Below are positions 8,755 through 17,467 of a stretch of 64,000 bases of DNA, in pieces (position 1 is the stretch's first letter; each line of letters begins with the position of its first letter). The stretch is taken from positions 195,173 through 259,172 of the forward strand of contig NZ_LNXS01000029.1 of NCBI RefSeq assembly GCF_001467525.1, written 5' to 3'. The notes under the pieces were generated by a model. The model ran no database searches. It was given only the letters and a program-made list of their open reading frames with translations, and was not told the DNA's origin. Both the position numbers and the translations under genes were made by a program. Origin of the DNA: Legionella anisa (lineage in GTDB: Bacteria; Pseudomonadota; Gammaproteobacteria; Legionellales; Legionellaceae).

Positions 8755-8790
8755 GTTCCTTAATGGAACTTGACGTGAATTGAAGAGTTA

Positions 8791-9888
8791 TTATTCATCA
8801 TCCCAGCTTAGAGTGCCGCCAGCTTGATATTCAATGACCCGAGTTTCAAAGAAGTTTTTCTCTTTTTTCAAATCCATCATTTCACTCATCCACGGGAATG
8901 GGTTTTCAGCACCAGGATACTGCTCTGGCAAGCCGATTTGATTTAAACGACGGTTCGCTATGAAATGCAGGTACTCTTCAAACATTTCTGCGTTCATTCC
9001 CAAAATACCTTGAGGCATAGTATCCTTAGCATATTGATACTCCATCTCTACCCCTTGGCGAATAAGTTGAATTATTTCTTCTTTAAATTCAGGCGTCCAT
9101 AAATGCGGATTCTCAATTTTAATTTGGTTGATAACGTCAATACCAAAGTTCATGTGCATGGATTCATCACGTAAAATGTATTGGAATTGTTCGGAAGTTC
9201 CTACCATTTTATTTCGACGTCCCATAGAGAGAATTTGCGTAAACCCAACATAGAAAAAGATTCCTTCAAAGATAACATAGAAGGCAATTAAATCGCGCAA
9301 TAAACGCTGATCATTTTCTGCAGTACCTGTATGGAACGTTTCATCGCCTAAGCTTTGAGTAAAAGGTAATGCCCAGGCTGCTTTAGTTGCTACTGATGGG
9401 ATCTCACGATACATATTAAAAACTTCTGCCTCATCAAGCCCCAAACTCTCAATGACGTATTGGTACGCATGGGTATGCAGTGCTTCTTCAAACGCCTGAC
9501 GCAGTAAGTATTGTCTGCATTCAGGATTGGTAATATGCCGATAAACAGCGAGTACTAGGTTATTGGCAACCAATGAATCTGCCGTTGAGAAAAATCCTAA
9601 ATTACGTTTAATAATCAAACGTTCGGCTTCTGTAAGTCCCTTGGGATCTTTCCAGAGTGCTACGTCAGCACTCATATTGATTTCATTGGGCATCCAGTGG
9701 TTTGCACAAGCAGTTAAATATTTGTCCCAAGCCCACTTATATTTAAAAGGGACCAGTTGGTTTAAGTCGGCACGACAGTTAATGATGCGTTTATCATCAA
9801 CGTGAATGCGTGCAGCCCCCATTTCAAGGGGCTCGTATCCTGTTGCGCCAGGATGAATTATATCGTGTTGTTGTATATTTTCTGACAT
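8791..9888 (-). CDS. nrdB: Ribonucleoside-diphosphate reductase class I beta subunit
   Basis: This 365-residue R2 protein holds the diiron-tyrosyl radical cofactor that activates NrdA. Visible elements are [11 protein letters not shown], which supplies an iron-ligand Glu, the ExxH His and the radical Tyr four residues later, and [11 protein letters not shown] with a second ExxH pair. The AGGAG site lies nine bases before the ATG. It follows nrdA by 14 bases, so the two are co-transcribed from the promoter near 12800. A palindromic hairpin follows the stop. Confidence 0.96.
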   Translation of the reverse strand: MSENIQQHDIIHPGATGYEPLEMGAARIHVDDKRIINCRADLNQLVPFKYKWAWDKYLTACANHWMPNEINMSADVALWKDPKGLTEAERLIIKRNLGFFSTADSLVANNLVLAVYRHITNPECRQYLLRQAFEEALHTHAYQYVIESLGLDEAEVFNMYREIPSVATKAAWALPFTQSLGDETFHTGTAENDQRLLRDLIAFYVIFEGIFFYVGFTQILSMGRRNKMVGTSEQFQYILRDESMHMNFGIDVINQIKIENPHLWTPEFKEEIIQLIRQGVEMEYQYAKDTMPQGILGMNAEMFEEYLHFIANRRLNQIGLPEQYPGAENPFPWMSEMMDLKKEKNFFETRVIEYQAGGTLSWDDE

Positions 9889-9902
9889 TTAAATTCTCCT
9901 GA

Positions 9903-12725
9903 TTATTGGCACGCTTCGCAGTCTGGATCAAGTATGGAACATGCCTTAGGTTCCTCAGCTATTTTAACCGCGTTGAGTGCTCCATCCGTCACCGTAGATT
10001 TTTCAGCATTGGATGCACCTAAACTGCGTAAGTAATAAGTGGTTTTTAGTCCACGTGTCCATGCATGCATGTAGAGTTGATCCAATTTCTTACCAGATGG
10101 CTGAGCCATATAGATGTTAAGTGATTGTGCTTGATCGATCCATTTTTGACGACGAGAAGCTGCATCCACTAACCAAATTGGGTCAATTTCAAAAGAAGTT
10201 GCATAACGTCTTTTCAACTCAGCAGGGATGCGGCTGATTGGTTGGACGCTTCCATTGAAGTATTTCAAATCATTGACCATTACTTCATCCCAAAGATTCA
10301 ATGCTTTCAAATCAGCAACTAAATAGGGGTTAATCACAGTAAATTCGCCTGACAAATTGGATTTGACATACAAGTTTTGGTACGTAGGTTCAATGGATTG
10401 TGCCACCCCACAAATATTAGAAATAGTCGCGGTAGGTGCTATTGCCATCACATTGGAATTACGCATTCCTTGCGTACGAACTTTGATGCGTAAGCTTTCC
10501 CAATCCAAGCGTTGTGAACGATCTTGCTCCAGGTATTTATCACGTGCTTGTTGCAACAGATTAATTGAATCAATTGGCAGTATGCCTTTACTCCATAAAG
10601 AACCTTCATAGCTGGAATAACTGCCTCGCTCTTTAGCTAAATCACAAGAAGCTTCAATTGCATAATAGCTGATTAATTCCATGGATGAGTCAGCAAATTC
10701 CACTGCTTCTGGAGAAGCATAATCAATTTTTAACTCATATAATGCGTCCTGGAAGCCCATTAGACCTAAACCAATAGGTCTGTGTTTCAAGTTGGAGTTA
10801 CGCGCTTGAGGTACGGAATAGTAGTTAATATCAATCACGTTATCCAACATACGAATAGCGGTTCTAATGGTGCGCTTTAATTTCTCAGTATCCAGTTTGC
10901 CTTTTTTGATGTGTGCAGGAAGATTAACACTACCCAGATTACACACAGCGATTTCTTCTTCTGAAGTGTTGAGTGTAATCTCAGTACATAAGTTAGAACT
11001 ATGAACAACACCAGCATGCTGTTGTGGTGAGCGTAAATTGCAAGGATCTTTAAAGGTCATCCATGGGTGGCCAGTTTCAAAAAGCATAGATAACATCTTA
11101 CGCCACAGTTTAACCGCTGAGAGTGTTTTTGCATTTTTGATGAGGCCCTGGCGTGCTTTCTCTTCATAATCGCGATAAAGTGTTTCAAACGCTTTGCCAT
11201 ATTGATCATGTAAATCAGGTACTTCATCAGGTGAGAATAAAGTCCAATCACCATTTTCACGTACACGTACCATAAATAAATCGGGTATCCATAATGCAGT
11301 ATTCATGTCGTGGGTACGGCGTCGATCATCTCCAGTATTTTTTCTTAACTCGAGGAATTCTTCGACATCTTTATGCCAACATTCCAGGTAAGCGCAAACA
11401 GCTCCTTTACGCTTGCCTCCCTGGTTTACTGCAACCGCAGTGGCGTCAGCAACGTTTAAGAAGGGAACGACACCTTGTGACTTTCCATTGGTGCCTTTGA
11501 TATGTGAGCCCATGGCACGTACTGGCGTCCAGTCATTACCTAAACCCCCTGCATATTTTGAAAGCAGGGCATTATCTTTAATTGCACTGTAAATACCATC
11601 CAAATGATCAGGGACAGTAGTTAAGTAACAGCTGGATAATTGAGGTCTAATAGTTCCTGAATTAAACAGAGTAGGTGTTGATGACATGTAATCAAATGAC
11701 GACAGCAATTGATAAAACTCAATGGCTTTTTCATCTTTATCTTTCTCGCGCATTGCTAGACCCATGGCAACGCGCATGAAAAATGCTTGAGGCAACTCAT
11801 AACGTACACCGTGATCATGAATGAAATAACGATCATATAAAGTTTGTAAGCTTAAATAGCTAAACTTCATATCACGCTCAGGTAATAGTGCTTTGCCGAG
11901 TTTTTCCAAATCAAAATCAGCCATTTTCGCATCCAGCATTCCTTGTTTGATGCCATGAGCGACATACACTTTAAAGTATGCAGGATAGAGTTTGCTCATT
12001 TCATCAAAGGTTGCGTCTGCTTGAATTTCTAATTTATTCAATGCTTCCAAACGTAAACTGTCTAATAACAAGCGAGCACTGACGTAGGTATAGTTTGGTT
12101 CTTTTTCAACTAATGTACGCGCAGCCATAATTAATGCTTTATGGACATCTGCAAATTTCGCTTGATTGTAAAGATTACGCATCGCGTCTTTAATAACAGG
12201 TTCTGCTTGAACATGTTCCAAATTACGGCAAGCTTCTTGAACAATCGTGTTCATGCGTTCAGTATCTAATGGCTTTAATTCACCATCAGGCATTGTGATG
12301 AGCAGGATTTTACTATCACTGGCTTGTTGTTTTAATTCATTTTCGCGAGCTTTGCGGTGTTCTTCTCGATATAATACATAAGCACGAGCCACTTTGTAGT
12401 GGCCACTGCGCATGAGCGCTAATTCTACTTGATCTTGAATGTCTTCAATATGAACTGCACCGCCGCTAGGTAAACGGCGTTTAAACACTTGGGTTATTTG
12501 ACGAGTAAGTTCTTCAATCTGTTGATGAATACGATCTGAGGTAGAGGCGGTACCCCCTTCATCAGCAATGAATGCTTTGGTGATTGCGACTTTAATTTTC
12601 GTATCATCATAATTTACTACTTTACCATTGCGCTTAATGGTTTTTAATAAACCAGGGGCATTAGCGGTCAATTCCAGTTGACTGGTTTGCGGCACATCAT
12701 TTACCGGATCAAGAATTGCGGACAT
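9903..12725 (-). CDS. nrdA: Ribonucleoside-diphosphate reductase class I alpha subunit
   Basis: This 940-residue catalytic subunit reduces NDPs to dNDPs. The N-terminus carries an ATP-cone (KTIKRNGKVVNYDDTKIKVA), the allosteric activity site. The body has the NrdA barrel with FNSGTIRPQLSSCYL (first redox Cys) and SSNLCTEITLN (radical-site Cys). The C-terminal tail CSILDPDCEACQ supplies the shuttle cysteines that meet thioredoxin or glutaredoxin. It is longer than E. coli NrdA (~760), as is common in this branch with an extended N-terminus. The start is fixed by GGAGG five bases upstream. Confidence 0.96.
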   Translation of the reverse strand: MSAILDPVNDVPQTSQLELTANAPGLLKTIKRNGKVVNYDDTKIKVAITKAFIADEGGTASTSDRIHQQIEELTRQITQVFKRRLPSGGAVHIEDIQDQVELALMRSGHYKVARAYVLYREEHRKARENELKQQASDSKILLITMPDGELKPLDTERMNTIVQEACRNLEHVQAEPVIKDAMRNLYNQAKFADVHKALIMAARTLVEKEPNYTYVSARLLLDSLRLEALNKLEIQADATFDEMSKLYPAYFKVYVAHGIKQGMLDAKMADFDLEKLGKALLPERDMKFSYLSLQTLYDRYFIHDHGVRYELPQAFFMRVAMGLAMREKDKDEKAIEFYQLLSSFDYMSSTPTLFNSGTIRPQLSSCYLTTVPDHLDGIYSAIKDNALLSKYAGGLGNDWTPVRAMGSHIKGTNGKSQGVVPFLNVADATAVAVNQGGKRKGAVCAYLECWHKDVEEFLELRKNTGDDRRRTHDMNTALWIPDLFMVRVRENGDWTLFSPDEVPDLHDQYGKAFETLYRDYEEKARQGLIKNAKTLSAVKLWRKMLSMLFETGHPWMTFKDPCNLRSPQQHAGVVHSSNLCTEITLNTSEEEIAVCNLGSVNLPAHIKKGKLDTEKLKRTIRTAIRMLDNVIDINYYSVPQARNSNLKHRPIGLGLMGFQDALYELKIDYASPEAVEFADSSMELISYYAIEASCDLAKERGSYSSYEGSLWSKGILPIDSINLLQQARDKYLEQDRSQRLDWESLRIKVRTQGMRNSNVMAIAPTATISNICGVAQSIEPTYQNLYVKSNLSGEFTVINPYLVADLKALNLWDEVMVNDLKYFNGSVQPISRIPAELKRRYATSFEIDPIWLVDAASRRQKWIDQAQSLNIYMAQPSGKKLDQLYMHAWTRGLKTTYYLRSLGASNAEKSTVTDGALNAVKIAEEPKACSILDPDCEACQ

Positions 12726-12788
12726 TTTTCCTCCACGCAGTTTTTATTGTTATTAACAGTCGAGTTAAATTTATTCACTATTATTTAG

Positions 12789-12819
12789 ATTATAGCAGAA
12801 AACCCAATATATTGGGTTT
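12789..12819 (-). promoter_or_regulatory. nrdAB promoter with NrdR-like palindrome
   Basis: On the minus strand an extended -10 (TGCTATAAT, TATAAT at 12794-12789) lies immediately downstream of a perfect 20-base palindrome AAACCCAATATATTGGGTTT (12800-12819). Its core ACCCAATATATTGGGT matches the NrdR box consensus (acaCwAtATaTwGtgt) at about 14 of 16 positions. The box covers the -35 region, the right place for NrdR to repress nrdAB when dATP is abundant. Confidence 0.75.
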
Positions 12820-12887
12820 TATTGGGTCGTTAATAACAAGATAATGTGTTTTTGCATGATGGTCAAGAGAATAATATGGGAGTATTT

Positions 12888-12914
12888 TGTGGATAAGTTG
12901 TGGGTTTATTCACA
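12888..12914. promoter_or_regulatory. Two DnaA-box-like sites upstream of nrdA
   Basis: TGTGGATAA (12888-12896) is a perfect reverse DnaA box (TTATCCACA). TTATTCACA (12906-12914) is a one-mismatch forward box. They face each other about 70-95 bases upstream of the NrdR-like palindrome. E. coli nrdAB is also controlled by DnaA boxes near its promoter, so a link to replication initiation is plausible. Confidence 0.55.
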
Positions 12915-13049
12915 ATTGTTTTTATTAGAGGGGATTAGCCTTGGGGTTGGTTGTCTACGTGACCCACGAAAATTAGCTCGTATTAATTTTTGAGGTTCTT
13001 AAAAGAACAGCTTTTAAGTTAACTTTAGCGTGTTTGACTTTTATTTTAA

Positions 13050-13883
13050 CTAAGAGCAGCTCGTGTGAGGACTCAATCCTTCCATTCTGGAATCGATATC
13101 TTCAAGAAGTTTCTCTGAAGTAGTTTTAATATCAAATGCTTCTTCAATTACTTGTACTAATTTCATAAACCAATCAAAAATCCATTTATCATTAATAGAA
13201 TGAGTTTTCAAAGAGTCTCTGTCTTGAGCTGTTATCTGTTTTATATTGCCCATTAATCCATTTATTACAGCATCACATTTTTTTTCGGATAATTTATCAA
13301 TAAAATCTAAAAGTTGATTATTGTCCTCTAAAGATATTTTTTCTTTATTTGCTGTATAAATTATTTTGTCTGAGAAGAATTTGAATGTATCTTCTATAAT
13401 CCTCTTTCTTTCACGAAGATTTTTAGCATTCTCGCTATTGAAAAAGAAGCTGCCTTTCAGACTTTTTTCACCTATTAAGGTACTGGCTTTCTCAAGCTTC
13501 TCTAATTCATCCAAGAAATTCTGGGTAATTTCTTTTAAAGTATTTTTCTTGAAATTAGGTATAAGATAATTATAGGTAGCAAGATTTAATGCATGAAATG
13601 CATTAACATCTTTTCTTTCCCCATTTCCCACGATTTTAATTGTCATCACTTCTTCGTTTTTCTGGACTACAACTGCTGCTTCCCCTAAGTCCTTAATGAG
13701 GCTTTCTAAGAAGATTTTTTGATGAGCGTTGATGTGAATGTCTTTTACAAGAGGTTTTAAGACTTTGTTGAGATTAACCATGATCTTATCGGTATCAAAA
13801 CCTTGTTCATACACAACACTTTTATAAATGGTACTCGAAACACTAATTAGTTTTTCTTTATTTTCTGGATCAGGAGATTGCAA
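13050..13883 (-). CDS. Hypothetical protein, downstream part of a split gene
   Basis: The 277-codon frame opens at a TTG (13883). It continues coding-like for ~40 more codons upstream, including DTVDSITAGAQFKIALERFL, with no ATG, GTG or TTG in that stretch. This suggests that the true start lies in the neighbouring frame at 13931-14272. The protein is helical and charged. It repeats the module seen in the upstream frame: an AGAxxF start, a TIY..V segment and LIKDLG (SLIKDLGEAAV here, ELIKDLGKVKF there). No family is recognised. It is probably the second half of one ~400-residue protein broken by a -1 shift. Confidence 0.6.
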   Translation of the reverse strand: MQSPDPENKEKLISVSSTIYKSVVYEQGFDTDKIMVNLNKVLKPLVKDIHINAHQKIFLESLIKDLGEAAVVVQKNEEVMTIKIVGNGERKDVNAFHALNLATYNYLIPNFKKNTLKEITQNFLDELEKLEKASTLIGEKSLKGSFFFNSENAKNLRERKRIIEDTFKFFSDKIIYTANKEKISLEDNNQLLDFIDKLSEKKCDAVINGLMGNIKQITAQDRDSLKTHSINDKWIFDWFMKLVQVIEEAFDIKTTSEKLLEDIDSRMEGLSPHTSCS

Positions 13884-13930
13884 AAAACGTTCTAATGCAA
13901 TTTTAAATTGAGCACCTGCAGTAATGCTAT

Positions 13931-14272
13931 CTACAGTATCTTCCTTTGGCTTATTCTGTGCATTTGAGGAGAGGGTATGTGAGTGGCTTTTATTTCGAGA
14001 TTGTCGTCATCGAGTAAATCATTCACTAAATCATTAAATTGATCTTTGATTTTCTCCTCATCCAGAACCTTATAAAACTGATGGCGAAACTTAACTTTTC
14101 CTAAGTCCTTTATAAGTTCCTCAATAGAAGGATTAGATTCTCTTGCATCTCTTACTGCTTGCAAAGCTTGATAAATAGTGCGAATTAAAATATACCTTTC
14201 ATCCCCTTCTGATATGCTAAATAATGTCGCATAGGTTGTTAATAAATATTCAGCCCCAGCTTTAGTGATCAT
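13931..14272 (-). CDS. Hypothetical protein, upstream part of a split gene
   Basis: The 113-codon frame starts MITKAGAEYLLTTYATLF. Its last ~20 codons (after DDDNLEIK) look non-coding and overlap the frame of the downstream piece. Residues 1-70 form one copy of a module (AGA..., TIYQALQAV, ELIKDLG) that the downstream frame repeats. Joining both frames by a one-base change near 13985-14000 would give one protein with two modules. No homologue is recognised and no signal peptide is present. Confidence 0.55.
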   Translation of the reverse strand: MITKAGAEYLLTTYATLFSISEGDERYILIRTIYQALQAVRDARESNPSIEELIKDLGKVKFRHQFYKVLDEEKIKDQFNDLVNDLLDDDNLEIKATHIPSPQMHRISQRKIL

Positions 14273-14409
14273 CTATGTAAATCTTAATACTCATGAAGAA
14301 TGTTATTATATTCTCTGACTATTAAGAGAACCTTAGCACACTATGAAGACATAGAATTTAACAAAGTTGGTTGCGTGCCCCTGTTTCTTGATCACCTCTT
14401 TGCTCAAGT

Positions 14410-15195
14410 TCATCGAGTTTCTCTTTTTTTCACAATAACGGCATCACTGACATTGGAAAATCCATGAACATTTAACAGAAACGGACCAATATGTGCATAC
14501 AGTTGGCTTGAGCTGCCTCCATCAAGATTGATTGCATCAACACAGGATAGAGGTGGTGATCTGAGTAACTGTGCAAGCTTGCTGGTAGTCATTGCTGCAT
14601 TCGTTGAAACGAGAATTATTATTTTGCCATCCTCAGTGATTCCTAGGGCAGAGCGGTCGGCAATACCGGGTTTAAGGGATGGAATTCTCCGTTTAATGAG
14701 CAGTCGAGGTCCACTTTGAATGGCGAAATCAATATCACTATCCTGATTAAAATGTTTTAGGCTGGAAATATATGCTTGATTATTTTTTATATAAAAAATT
14801 CCCCACCAGCTAATTCGTTTTAAAGGATTAATCAATTTTTTATTATTAATTCTAAGTCCAAGCGGGTTAAATTCATGATCAAAAAAGCCGCCATTGATAC
14901 TTAAAAGCGCTTTACTGTGCTCAGCAAATTGATCCGCAGAGGCATTTTTTAGGGATAGCTTTTTTGCACTAACCAAGGCGAGTTTATTTTTATTGAGGTC
15001 AATACGAAATGCATAAATATGCGCCCAAGGTGAAAGTATTCCTCCAGCAAGGTCTTGATATTCAATACCAGGGCTTAATGTTCGCCAATATCCCTCAGCA
15101 TAGGAATGAAGGGGGATGACTATAAGGCAAAGCACAAATAATAAACTGAACAAATATGATTTGTTTGCAGGATAATCATTGGTTTGTGAAGACAT
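14410..15195 (-). CDS. Secreted phosphodiester glycosidase-domain protein
   Basis: The 261-residue protein has an N-terminal signal segment (hydrophobic SYLFSLLFVLCLIVIPLHS, then YAEG). The rest matches the NAGPA/YigE phosphodiester glycosidase family. It has ALLSINGGFFDHEFNPLGL near residue 105 and the C-terminal INLDGGSSSQLYA signature, where the Asp and Gly-Gly-Ser form the family's active-site region. The domain removes sugar-phosphodiester caps in other organisms; the substrate here is unknown and it would act in the periplasm. It is divergent from pmbA, with starts 44 bases apart. Confidence 0.82.
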   Translation of the reverse strand: MSSQTNDYPANKSYLFSLLFVLCLIVIPLHSYAEGYWRTLSPGIEYQDLAGGILSPWAHIYAFRIDLNKNKLALVSAKKLSLKNASADQFAEHSKALLSINGGFFDHEFNPLGLRINNKKLINPLKRISWWGIFYIKNNQAYISSLKHFNQDSDIDFAIQSGPRLLIKRRIPSLKPGIADRSALGITEDGKIIILVSTNAAMTTSKLAQLLRSPPLSCVDAINLDGGSSSQLYAHIGPFLLNVHGFSNVSDAVIVKKRETR

Positions 15196-15239
15196 GTTAT
15201 TGTATCCTTATTACATCATTCAACACCACGGAATCTCTT

Positions 15240-16598
15240 ATGCAAATTAAAACGCAACATAACAATAGTGAAGTACATAAGTCAACAACAGATTTAACTC
15301 GTCTTATGAATGAGGTACTTGAACTCGCAAAAAAGGAAGGTGCAACCAATGCTATGGTGGCAGTGAATAACGATAAGGGTTTTTCAGTTGATGTGCGCAT
15401 GGGTGAAGTTGAAACGGTGGCATTTAGTGAAGATAAAGGGGTTGGTTTGACTGTTTATATTGGTCAACGTAAAGGTGGTGCAAGCAGTACTGATACCTCA
15501 CCTGCTGCTTTAGAAGCGATGGTTAAAGCTGCCTGTGATATAGCAAGGGTGAGTGCAGAAGATCCATGCTTCGGCTTGGCGGATAAAGAGTTAATGTCTA
15601 AGAATCATCCCAATCTTGATTTATTTCATCCATGGGAGATAAATCCCCAACAAGCGATAGAGATGGCTTTAAAATGTGAGAATTATGCATTATCGCTGGA
15701 TAAACGAATTACTAATTCAGATGGAGTAAATGTATCTACATATGAATCGCATAATGGATTTGTCAATACGCATGGTGGTTCTGGATTTACTCACAGCACA
15801 CGGCATGGTTTAAGTTGTTCTTTGATTGCGAAAGATGGTGAGGAAATGCAACGGGATTACGACTATACAACGGTTCGTAATCCACAGGATTTGGCAGATC
15901 CTCATCTAATTGCTAAAAATGCAGTTGATCGCGCTATAAGTCGTTTAGGAGCGCAGCAAATTGCGACACAAGCAACACCGGTTATTTTTTCATCACGAAT
16001 TTCCAGTGGTTTATTTTTAACTTTTATTAATGCAATTAGTGGCTCGAATCTTTATAGAAAAAATACTTTTTTGTTGGATTCTATAGGACAACAAGTTTTT
16101 CCAGAGTTTATTCGCATATATGAACAGCCCCACTTGTTAGGTGCCTTGGGAAGTTCACCATTTGATAGTGAAGGAGTTCCAACTCGTCCAAATCTTCTTG
16201 TTGAAAAAGGTTATGTGAAACAATACGTATTGGGCAGTTATTCTGCACGCAGAATGGGATTAAAAACAACTGCTAATGCTGATGGAGTTCATAATTTAAC
16301 GATTGATCCTACAGCAGGAGATCTTGCTGATTTATTAAAAACTATGGGCAAGGGACTATTAGTTACAGAATTAATGGGGCAAGGAATTAATATTGTAACC
16401 GGTGATTATTCACGAGGTGCTAGTGGTTATTGGGTGGAAGAGGGTGTAATCCAATATCCTGTTGATGAGATTACCATTGCAGGAAATTTAAAAGATATGT
16501 TTAAAAATATTCTTGCAGTGGGGAATGATATTAATCCAAATATTGCGACACGATGCGGCTCAATATTAATCGAAAAAATGATGGTTGCAGGAAAATAA
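15240..16598 (+). CDS. pmbA: Metalloprotease-associated protein PmbA (TldE)
   Basis: This 452-residue protein starts at MQIKTQHNNSEVHKS. The frame opens 84 bases earlier, overlapping the divergent gene, but that region is not coding-like. Family landmarks are the N-terminal SVDVRMGEVETVAFSEDKG stretch, the central FSSRISSGLFLTFINAISG, the LGSYSARRMGLKTTANADG region and the C-terminal GNLKDMFKNI. PmbA/TldE pairs with the zinc peptidase TldD in the cytoplasm to trim modified peptides and antitoxins; TldE itself lacks the metal site. No tldD is in the window. Confidence 0.93.
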   Translation: MQIKTQHNNSEVHKSTTDLTRLMNEVLELAKKEGATNAMVAVNNDKGFSVDVRMGEVETVAFSEDKGVGLTVYIGQRKGGASSTDTSPAALEAMVKAACDIARVSAEDPCFGLADKELMSKNHPNLDLFHPWEINPQQAIEMALKCENYALSLDKRITNSDGVNVSTYESHNGFVNTHGGSGFTHSTRHGLSCSLIAKDGEEMQRDYDYTTVRNPQDLADPHLIAKNAVDRAISRLGAQQIATQATPVIFSSRISSGLFLTFINAISGSNLYRKNTFLLDSIGQQVFPEFIRIYEQPHLLGALGSSPFDSEGVPTRPNLLVEKGYVKQYVLGSYSARRMGLKTTANADGVHNLTIDPTAGDLADLLKTMGKGLLVTELMGQGINIVTGDYSRGASGYWVEEGVIQYPVDEITIAGNLKDMFKNILAVGNDINPNIATRCGSILIEKMMVAGK

Positions 16599-16609
16599 AG
16601 AAAAGTGAG

Positions 16610-16630
16610 GATCCCTGCAGAGCAGGGATC
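16610..16630. terminator. Hairpin after pmbA
   Basis: GATCCCTGC, AGA loop and GCAGGGATC form a perfect 9-bp stem 12 bases after the pmbA stop. There is no T run, because it abuts the MITE-like repeat that starts at 16630. It is a probable terminator or transcript stabiliser. Confidence 0.55.
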
Positions 16631-16762
16631 TGCTTACATTTCGCTAGCTTGAGTCAAACTGTCCTGATTTTCTGTGCTCCGATGCTCACATACTCCATGT
16701 ATGCTGCGCTTCGGTACTCGAAAATCTGGCCATTTTGACCAAGATAGTAGAAATGTAAACAG
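16630..16762. repeat. MITE-like long inverted repeat, family 2
   Basis: This 133-base element has ~43-base imperfect terminal arms. CTGCTTACATTTC (left) faces GAAATGTAAACAG (right), and the inner arm ends TGATTTTC and GAAAATCT also pair. The middle has TGCTCACATACTCCATGTAT. A shortened copy is at 50375-50430. It has no coding capacity, so it is either a non-autonomous mobile relic or a structured intergenic repeat. Confidence 0.75.
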
Positions 16763-16769
16763 ACCCTAA

Positions 16770-17045
16770 TCATATGAGTTTAAAATACCAAGTAACCCAA
16801 TCTAGAATTAACGCCAAAATGCAAATACCCCAATAAGACAAGGGAAAAGTAGAGGGATAATATGCTGATTGTTTATATAGATTCACGTCATCGATTGATA
16901 AAATAATACTGAATAAAATTAAAGCGGGTAATGTAATCGAAAAACCAGTGAAGCGCTCGGGTGTAACACTACTGATTATGCCAATCAAAAAATAACGAAA
17001 AAATCTCTTTAAGCCAAAGTGAACCATTTGCATATTTTTTTTCAT
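16770..17045 (-). CDS. Small membrane protein, paralogue of upstream gene
   Basis: This 91-residue protein starts at the ATG at 17045, which overlaps the upstream stop as ATGA. The longer frame from 17114 lies inside the neighbour. HFGLKRFFRYFLIGIIS resembles YGIKRFLRYLLIGTLA of the neighbour, so the two are tandem duplicates. Two or three hydrophobic segments predict an inner-membrane protein. The family is unknown. Confidence 0.65.
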   Translation of the reverse strand: MKKNMQMVHFGLKRFFRYFLIGIISSVTPERFTGFSITLPALILFSIILSIDDVNLYKQSAYYPSTFPLSYWGICILALILDWVTWYFKLI

Positions 17046-17344
17046 AATGCACCCGTGATTGCTAAATAGATTAAAATCAAGAGGAACAATCCGATCGCAA
17101 TAGTAAAAGTCCAACTGAGTAAATAAGCATACATCGGAGTGAAGGAGGGTAAAAACGCTCCGGTTCTTTTAGCGACAATCAAATCATGCAGTGCAAGTAC
17201 GCAAATTATTTGAATTAAAAAAGGTAACGTAATCGTCAAGAAAATTGGCAAGAACGTGACACATCCAGCAAGCGTGCCGATTAACAGATAGCGTAAAAAT
17301 CGCTTGATACCGTATTTTATATAATCAAAAATTCGAGCGGACAT
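17042..17344 (-). CDS. Small membrane protein, unknown function
   Basis: This 100-residue protein (MSARIFDYIKYGIKRFLRY) has three hydrophobic segments (~20-36, ~39-52, ~73-97) and a basic N-terminus. It is translationally coupled by an ATGA overlap to a downstream paralogue, which suggests that the two act together. No family is recognised. The ribosome site is weak. Confidence 0.65.
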   Translation of the reverse strand: MSARIFDYIKYGIKRFLRYLLIGTLAGCVTFLPIFLTITLPFLIQIICVLALHDLIVAKRTGAFLPSFTPMYAYLLSWTFTIAIGLFLLILIYLAITGAL

Positions 17345-17467
17345 CGTTTGTTTTTCGCTTTTTTAACTGAATTCTCAAAGAATATCATGTTTTTAATCAA
17401 GACTGTGTACTTGCTTTGTTCATTCTTTATTCTACGCTTTAGGTAAGAGGATCGATTTGGAGTCGGC

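Noticed and set aside
13984-14003. Firm claim of programmed -1 frameshifting
   Set aside because: No canonical X-XXY-YYZ slippery site with downstream structure is visible; a plain mutation is simpler.
15156-15239. N-terminal extension of pmbA
   Set aside because: It overlaps the divergent gene, is not coding-like, and the MQIKTQH start fits the family.
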